A stretch of DNA of 64,000 nt. Source: an uncultured Granulosicoccaceae bacterium. GTDB taxonomy: Bacteria > Pseudomonadota > Gammaproteobacteria > Granulosicoccales > Granulosicoccaceae. The position numbers were made by a program, and so were the translations under genes. The notes beneath the pieces were generated by a model. It was not told the origin of the DNA and searched no databases. It saw only the letters and a list, made by a program, of their open reading frames with translations. This document shows positions 59,002-64,000 of the stretch, piece after piece. Where the stretch lies: contig CALGLE010000004.1 of NCBI GenBank assembly GCA_937930305.1, positions 62,001 through 126,000 on the forward strand, written 5' to 3'. Positions within the stretch are counted from its first letter, which is position 1. Each line of letters opens with the position of its first letter.

Positions 59002-60393
59002 ATGAAACAGCGAGTTCTAATAGCTTCCGTGCTGGCGGCATGCCTTGCGCCATGCACGACTGTTCGTGCGCTTGATATCGGTTTAGAGGCTGAGCTGCGA
59101 CTGGATTCCTCTGACAACATTGGACGAAGTGATGTTGGAAGTGAAGAGGACGGTCAAATTGGGTACGCTTTATTCGGTGTGTTTGGCGAACAACGTGGGC
59201 GTTTTCTACAAGGCGGTTTTTCTGGTGAATTAGAAACTCGCAGGCTGCTTAGCGACAACGATGCCGAAGCTTCTACCTTGAATAACTTCTATGGTGCGGC
59301 TAACTTGCTGTTGTCGCGATCGTTTTCTTGGTACTTCGCAGATGTCTTGGGTACGGTTAGAACAGGTGACGGCATATTACCTGTTGACGATGACGAAATC
59401 ACCGCGCGTCGAAACGTGTTCGTTACCGGACCTTCATTCAATTATTCGTTGGATTCGTTCAGCACCGTCAATGCGCAAGTGCTGTATTTCAATCAAAGTC
59501 AAGACGATCGTGATTTAGCCTCATTGGTGACCACCCAACTCGATTGGCGGCAGGACACCAGTGGCGGCAACACATTTGGTGTTTCCGTAAACAATATTTT
59601 CACTGACGAACCGACCGGCGACGATGATGAAGAAATCGACAGTGACAACAATCGATTCTCAGCTAACGTGTTTTGGGAACGCGCTCGTGGGCGGATGAAT
59701 TACTATGGCTCTCTTGGGGCGACTCGCTACGATGTTAATGAAGCTGTCATTAACGGTGCGAATGCGGCATTTAGAATCAGCCGACAATTTACTGCAGTAT
59801 CCGACTTAAGCTTTTCAATCGGCACCGATTTAAGTGATGAGAACATCTCAACCATCGATTCATTAATTAACGATGGTGCTGGCGTAGAGCCTGAAGCTGC
59901 CGGTGTATTTCAAAGAAACAGTGCATCTCTGATCTATTCCTTTGGTGGTGCTCGCACTTCGGTTGAAACTGGATTCGTGGCTACAGATGCTCAGTATCAA
60001 TCACTGTCTGGAATCAGTGATCAGTTTGACGCCACATTAGAAGATAACTTAACGCTGGCTGTATACGGTGTGCTGTCACGTCGTTTCACTTCTCGAATTA
60101 GTACAGATTTAGGTCTACGTTTTGAAAATCAGAGCTTCGCTAATCGACCGGATGAATCCGACTCGATTGTTGCAAATGCATCAATAGGCTTTCAAATCAA
60201 TCAATCCTTTAACTTGGGTTTGGGTGTTCGAACCGCTCGCTCGGAAGGAATTAATACTCGCGAAGCGGATGTGCCGGGTGAGGATGGAGCATTTGAAACG
60301 ATTGAAAATCGCGCGCAGATACAACTGCGTTGGGCGCCACCCAGCCGGGCAACGAAAGAAACCGTCGTTCAATTAAAGCAGTTGTTACGTTAA
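59002..60393 (+). CDS. Outer-membrane beta-barrel protein of the exopolysaccharide locus
   Basis: A 463-aa protein with a signal peptide (1-23, ending VRA). The rest is a series of alternating amphipathic strands (LDIGLEAELRLDSSDN, YFADVLGTVR, FSANVFWERARGRMNYYGSLGATRYDV, RISTDLGLRFENQSF) with acidic loops, as in the barrel proteins that accompany exosortase-type EPS loci. It lies 3 bp after the kinase homologue. It may help polymer exit or anchoring. The last residues (VVQLKQLLR) do not form the usual aromatic C-terminal strand end, which may instead be the RAQIQLRWAPP strand just before. Confidence 0.82.
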   Translation: MKQRVLIASVLAACLAPCTTVRALDIGLEAELRLDSSDNIGRSDVGSEEDGQIGYALFGVFGEQRGRFLQGGFSGELETRRLLSDNDAEASTLNNFYGAANLLLSRSFSWYFADVLGTVRTGDGILPVDDDEITARRNVFVTGPSFNYSLDSFSTVNAQVLYFNQSQDDRDLASLVTTQLDWRQDTSGGNTFGVSVNNIFTDEPTGDDDEEIDSDNNRFSANVFWERARGRMNYYGSLGATRYDVNEAVINGANAAFRISRQFTAVSDLSFSIGTDLSDENISTIDSLINDGAGVEPEAAGVFQRNSASLIYSFGGARTSVETGFVATDAQYQSLSGISDQFDATLEDNLTLAVYGVLSRRFTSRISTDLGLRFENQSFANRPDESDSIVANASIGFQINQSFNLGLGVRTARSEGINTREADVPGEDGAFETIENRAQIQLRWAPPSRATKETVVQLKQLLR

Positions 60394-60397
60394 GCGA

Positions 60398-61591
60398 ATG
60401 GGCAAGTACGTGGCCATTGATAATCGTATAGACACGATTAAAACAAACGCTGCGCCAATACGTGTTTTATTTGTCGTTGACAGTACGTTTCCTGGAGCCG
60501 GGGGTGCTGAAGCTCAAGCGCGGAAGTTGGCGCGCGCGCTGAATTCTCAAAATGCCCAAATCGAATTTGTCTCACCCCGCACGGTGTTGGAGCTACCGGT
60601 TAATGACACGGTAGATGGAACGCCTTGTCACCGCATACATTACCCACACATCAAGTTTATCGGTGCGGGTATTTTATTAGTTCGTTTCGCTTTTTACCTG
60701 TTTAAGCGACGCAATGACTTTGATGTGGTGCATGTCCATATAACCCGGCTTTTGGCGACCGTGGCTGTGTTGATGCGCCCCTTAACAGGTCTGCCGGTAA
60801 TTGCAAAAATCTCAGGCTACTTTGAGTTCAAAGGGGGCATTCTCGATCCTGATTCGAAGAACCCTGCCAATGCCTTTTTACGCAGCACGTTGCGCCGCAT
60901 AGATTATGTTCAAACCATCAGCGTACAAACAAGAGAGCGATTGCTCGAAGCTGGCTTTGCCGAGAAGCAAATCAAATTCATTCCCAACGGAATCGATTCG
61001 GCTGAAAGTATCGAAAAACTCGAGCTGACTTCCGATGAGGCGGATGCGGATAAAGACACCATGGTTTTTGGCTACTGCGGTCGCTTGCGTCAAATAAAAG
61101 GCGTTGAAGTACTAATTGACGCATTCAGTGCCTTTGTCAAAACTAATCCCGACGTGCCTGCGAAACTCAGAATTGCGGGTGGCGGGATACTTTTTGAGAA
61201 GCTGACACAACAGGTGCAAGCTATTGGGCTTACAGATTGCATTGAGTTTCTGGGAACCGTAGAAGATACGCATGATTTCTACAGCACGCTCGACGTGTAT
61301 ATTCAGCCCTCATTTGCTGAAGGTCTTCCAAACTCGGTTATCGAAGCTATGGTCTGTGGGCTTCCGATACTTGCGACTAACATTGGTGGTAACAAAGACT
61401 TGGTTAATCACGATAAGGAAGGCTGGTTGTTTGAAGCTGGAGATAGCGAAGCTCTGAGTGCATTGATGCAGCGATGCATTGATGAACCCACTGAACTTAC
61501 CCGATTTGGTGAAAACGGGCGAGCTCGTATTGTAGACACCTATGACTTTTCGTCCGTAACCCGCGATTTGATGGATTTATATCGTGCCTAA
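60398..61591 (+). CDS. Glycosyltransferase family 4 protein
   Basis: A 397-aa GT-B transferase. N-terminal GAGGAEAQARKLARAL is the acceptor-domain glycine loop. The C-terminal half has YCGRLRQIKGVEVLIDAF, LRIAGGG, EFLGTVED and FAEGLPNSVIEAMVCGLP, the EX7E motif of retaining GT4 enzymes, followed by GWLFEAGDSEALS. It adds a sugar to the lipid-linked repeat unit in the cytoplasm. The donor is unknown. It overlaps the deacetylase gene by 8 bp. Confidence 0.92.
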   Translation: MGKYVAIDNRIDTIKTNAAPIRVLFVVDSTFPGAGGAEAQARKLARALNSQNAQIEFVSPRTVLELPVNDTVDGTPCHRIHYPHIKFIGAGILLVRFAFYLFKRRNDFDVVHVHITRLLATVAVLMRPLTGLPVIAKISGYFEFKGGILDPDSKNPANAFLRSTLRRIDYVQTISVQTRERLLEAGFAEKQIKFIPNGIDSAESIEKLELTSDEADADKDTMVFGYCGRLRQIKGVEVLIDAFSAFVKTNPDVPAKLRIAGGGILFEKLTQQVQAIGLTDCIEFLGTVEDTHDFYSTLDVYIQPSFAEGLPNSVIEAMVCGLPILATNIGGNKDLVNHDKEGWLFEAGDSEALSALMQRCIDEPTELTRFGENGRARIVDTYDFSSVTRDLMDLYRA

Positions 61592-62519
61592 CAAAACGGA
61601 ACGGGTTGTGGTGACCGTCTCAATAGACACTGAATGTGACCATGACATCAATTGGGCTCGTTCAAAGCCCTTAACGTTCGACTCGATAAATGAGGGATTG
61701 CCGAATCGCCTACAACCAATTTATCGGGAAATTGGGGTCGTGCCGACTTATCTATTAACGGTGGAAGTGTTAGAAGACGACACCTGTGTTAACACATTAA
61801 AAACACTACAAGGTGATTTTGAATACGGCACGCATTTGCATGCAGGCTTCATCGAGCCCTACAAAAAGTATCATGAATACGCTGGGGTGGCTTGCTCAGA
61901 TTTTCAGTGTAATGACCCAGAACACATTGAATACCAAAAGCTTGAAAATTTATCCAATTTATTCACAGAGAAATTGGGCACCAAGCCGACCAGTTTTAGG
62001 GCGGGCCGGTACGGCGCATCATCTCAATCGATTCGTAATTTAGAAAAGTTAGGGTACTTAGTCGATACCAGCGTCACACCTCGGATTCTTTGGCCAGAAG
62101 CCGATGGTGGCGTAGACTTTCGTACAGCACCACTTCAGCCGTATGTGCCTGCAATGGATGACATCAACAAAGCGGCGGCGGTGGGAGCAAGACGTATTAT
62201 TGAAGCTCCGGTCACTGTTAAAGCGCGTCCGTTTAGAAGAAACCCGCATTGGTTTCGTCCTTGGTTCTCTGACGCCAATACCATGAAACTCATCGCGCAC
62301 TATCATTTAAAAAAGTTTCAAGACTTGCCAGTGGTTAACCTTAATATGATGTTTCATTCCATGGAAGTCATCGAGCAGGCGTCACCTTATCCTCAAACTA
62401 AGGCAGATGTGGATGTGTTTCTTAGCAGCATGCATGAAGTGTTAACGTGGTGCCAGGAGGAAGGTTTTGAATTTTCAGGTTTAACGGATCTGCACAGTAT
62501 TTACAACCCACAAGGCTAA
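61584..62519 (+). CDS. Polysaccharide deacetylase-like protein
   Basis: A 311-aa protein without a signal peptide. The deacetylase (NodB-like) fold motifs are VSIDTECDHD (D15, the first metal-site motif), GTHLHAG (H84, H86) and SFRAGRYGAS. The chain ends EEGFEFSGLTDLHSIYN. It could remove N-acetyl groups from a sugar of the growing polymer, or act in another cytosolic sugar step. It differs from the shorter deacetylases typical of exosortase loci. It overlaps the GT4 gene by 8 bp and is followed after 5 bp by the flippase. Confidence 0.8.
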   Translation: MPNKTERVVVTVSIDTECDHDINWARSKPLTFDSINEGLPNRLQPIYREIGVVPTYLLTVEVLEDDTCVNTLKTLQGDFEYGTHLHAGFIEPYKKYHEYAGVACSDFQCNDPEHIEYQKLENLSNLFTEKLGTKPTSFRAGRYGASSQSIRNLEKLGYLVDTSVTPRILWPEADGGVDFRTAPLQPYVPAMDDINKAAAVGARRIIEAPVTVKARPFRRNPHWFRPWFSDANTMKLIAHYHLKKFQDLPVVNLNMMFHSMEVIEQASPYPQTKADVDVFLSSMHEVLTWCQEEGFEFSGLTDLHSIYNPQG

Positions 62520-62524
62520 TACTG

Positions 62525-64000
62525 GTGGCCTCAACTAATATCCTGCGACATGTCCGAAACTATTCGTCGGCTGGCACGTTATCAGCGGCCGCAGGTGTAG
62601 TAACTTTTCCCATTCTTACTCGAAACTTAACGGTTGAAGAGTATGGAATTTTGGGGCTAGTAATGGGCACCCTGACCCTGTTTATCGCAGTCGGTAAATT
62701 AGGGTTCCAACACGCGGTGATCCGCTTCTATGCGCAGATAACTCATCGAAGTGGTGAGTGGTCGCCCAACCAAATGATCAGTACGGTGCTGATGGTGTTT
62801 GGTATTCTCGCTCTGATAACCACCCTAGCTTGGCTGTTTGCCGGGCCATTCATCGTTTTAGGTGAAACATCAAACGGAGAGAATTTTCCGCTTTTTCTGG
62901 TGGCTGGTGGAACGATTCTTCTCCGGTTGTTCGGCAGTGCGTTACTCAATTTTTTACGCGCCGGTGAACGCAGTGGGAAGGTAGCCACAGTTCAAATTCT
63001 TACGCGCTATTTGTACATTGGGTTTGTGGTACTCGTACTGCTGCTTAGTGGAATCAGTCCTTTCAAAGTTCTCGCTTGTACCTTAGTTGCTGAAATTATT
63101 GCATTCGGCTTAACGCTTTATTTTTCTAGGGATCAAATTACATTTTCTTTCAGTGAATTTCGTGGGTCTTTGGCAAAAGCCATGTTGATTTATGGTTTAC
63201 CACTGATGGTGTTAGAAACACTGGGTGTATTTTTGCGTTTGTGTGATCGTTACATCATTCAGCGATTGTTGGGGGATGCGGAACTCGGTATGTATTCGGC
63301 CTCATACAATTTAACCAGCTACTTGGAAATGATCGTTCTAGCGACCATCGCCCAGGCGCTGCGTCCCATATATATGAAGTTGTGGGAACGCGATGGCGAG
63401 AAACCCACCAAAGAATTTTTATCTAGTACGTTTCAGATGTATTTGGCCTTAGGCATTCCTGTGGTTGCTATATTTTCAGCCACAGCGCCGCACTTATTAA
63501 ATTTTCTCGCTAGCCCGAAATTTGCTCCTGGGACCATAATTATTCCGTTTGTTACTATCAGCTTTATGCTGGATGGGGCCATTCACTGGGTTGGTGCTGG
63601 GTTATACATTCAGCGCAATACCCGGATGTTGATGATTTGGGGAATGATTGCGTCGGTATTGAATGTGGCGCTAAATTACTTGGTGATTCCTTACTATGGC
63701 ATCCTGGGCGCATCGGTAGTAACCGTTGTCAGTTTTTTGATATTTCTTTTGGGTATTGGCCACTCAGCGTCTAAGTATTTAAAGTTAACCATTAATTGGG
63801 TGAAGCCGAGTGCGATCGCATTAATGAGTCTTCTGGTTTATCTGTTGCTTATGCGATTAAATTTCGGCTCAGATTTAGTGAATTTATTTGCGAAAGGGCT
63901 CGTGGGTATGGTTTTTTGCTTGGTGGGGCTTTGTGTGATCGATACTCGCATGGCCAGTCAATTGCGCAGCATGATTCAATCACGCATAGGCTGGTCAGTA
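62525..64000 (+). CDS. Wzx-type polysaccharide flippase, cut by window end
   Basis: From GTG at 62525 the frame is open through the window end (492 codons, no stop). It begins (M)ASTNILRHVRNYSSAGTLSAAAGVVTFPILTRNLTVEEYGILGLV and carries about 12 hydrophobic helices with the oligosaccharide-flippase pattern (DRYIIQRLLGDAELGMYSASYNL, then PIYMKLWERD, and SVLNVALNYLVIPYYGILGAS). It would flip lipid-linked repeat units to the periplasm. Nearly the whole protein is visible, because Wzx is about 480-510 aa. It is co-directional with the preceding genes at 5 bp spacing. Confidence 0.9.
   Translation, partial: MASTNILRHVRNYSSAGTLSAAAGVVTFPILTRNLTVEEYGILGLVMGTLTLFIAVGKLGFQHAVIRFYAQITHRSGEWSPNQMISTVLMVFGILALITTLAWLFAGPFIVLGETSNGENFPLFLVAGGTILLRLFGSALLNFLRAGERSGKVATVQILTRYLYIGFVVLVLLLSGISPFKVLACTLVAEIIAFGLTLYFSRDQITFSFSEFRGSLAKAMLIYGLPLMVLETLGVFLRLCDRYIIQRLLGDAELGMYSASYNLTSYLEMIVLATIAQALRPIYMKLWERDGEKPTKEFLSSTFQMYLALGIPVVAIFSATAPHLLNFLASPKFAPGTIIIPFVTISFMLDGAIHWVGAGLYIQRNTRMLMIWGMIASVLNVALNYLVIPYYGILGASVVTVVSFLIFLLGIGHSASKYLKLTINWVKPSAIALMSLLVYLLLMRLNFGSDLVNLFAKGLVGMVFCLVGLCVIDTRMASQLRSMIQSRIGWSV

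Overview
The window looks like chromosomal DNA of a moderate-GC gammaproteobacterium, most likely aquatic. I infer this from the gene neighbourhoods: lolC-lolD beside mfd, comEC-exbB-exbD-msbA-lpxK-kdsB, roxA next to purB, thrS-infC-rpmI-rplT-pheS-pheT-ihfA-merR, and hflD-mnmA. The infC gene starts with AUU. I cannot fix the genus from the sequence alone. I see no integrase, transposase, prophage or CRISPR array.

Layout. 1-8 kb holds accessory metabolism: a glycine-zipper envelope protein cut by the window edge, a VirK/YbjX protein, a ribbon-helix-helix protein, a VOC/Tat-subunit/GMC-dehydrogenase operon, a PEP-mutase-family lyase, an M20 amidohydrolase and a YczE-type membrane protein. 8-22.5 kb is core envelope and DNA-repair biology: csiV, mfd, lolCD, comEC, exbBD, and the lipid A/KDO genes msbA, lpxK and kdsB. 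22.5-28.2 kb holds a TPR mini-protein, a lipoprotein, roxA, purB, tRNA-Val and glmS.

28.2-33.3 kb is the irregular part. It has a secreted DUF1566 protein, two head-to-head ORFs that look like pieces of larger genes, micro-repeats, a secreted histidine phosphatase, and an uncharacterised gene whose 3' end seems to carry in-frame nonsense codons. 33.4-41.1 kb is the translation operon, followed by tRNA-Pro. An unrecognised 401-aa protein lies between tRNA-Pro and tRNA-Asn. uvrB, acnB, hflD, mnmA, a LysR regulator and a YdcF-family gene follow.

51-64 kb is an exopolysaccharide locus. UDP-sugar dehydrogenase and UDP-glucuronate 4-epimerase genes supply precursors. An EpsB-type priming transferase, a Wza-like lipoprotein, a Wzz-like chain-length protein, a BY-kinase homologue, an outer-membrane barrel, a GT4 transferase, a deacetylase and a Wzx flippase (cut by the window end) would build and export the polymer. 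The core proteins resemble those of exosortase-associated (PEP-CTERM) loci, but no exosortase gene is inside the window. The kinase homologue lacks the Walker A lysine, and a membrane-anchored J-domain gene is inserted in the locus.

Most of the window is conventional. I found no clearly new system. The best leads are the exopolysaccharide locus with its odd kinase and J-protein, the decayed 3' end near 32.4 kb, the palindromes near 0.7 and 28.5 kb, and the unknown gene between the tRNAs.
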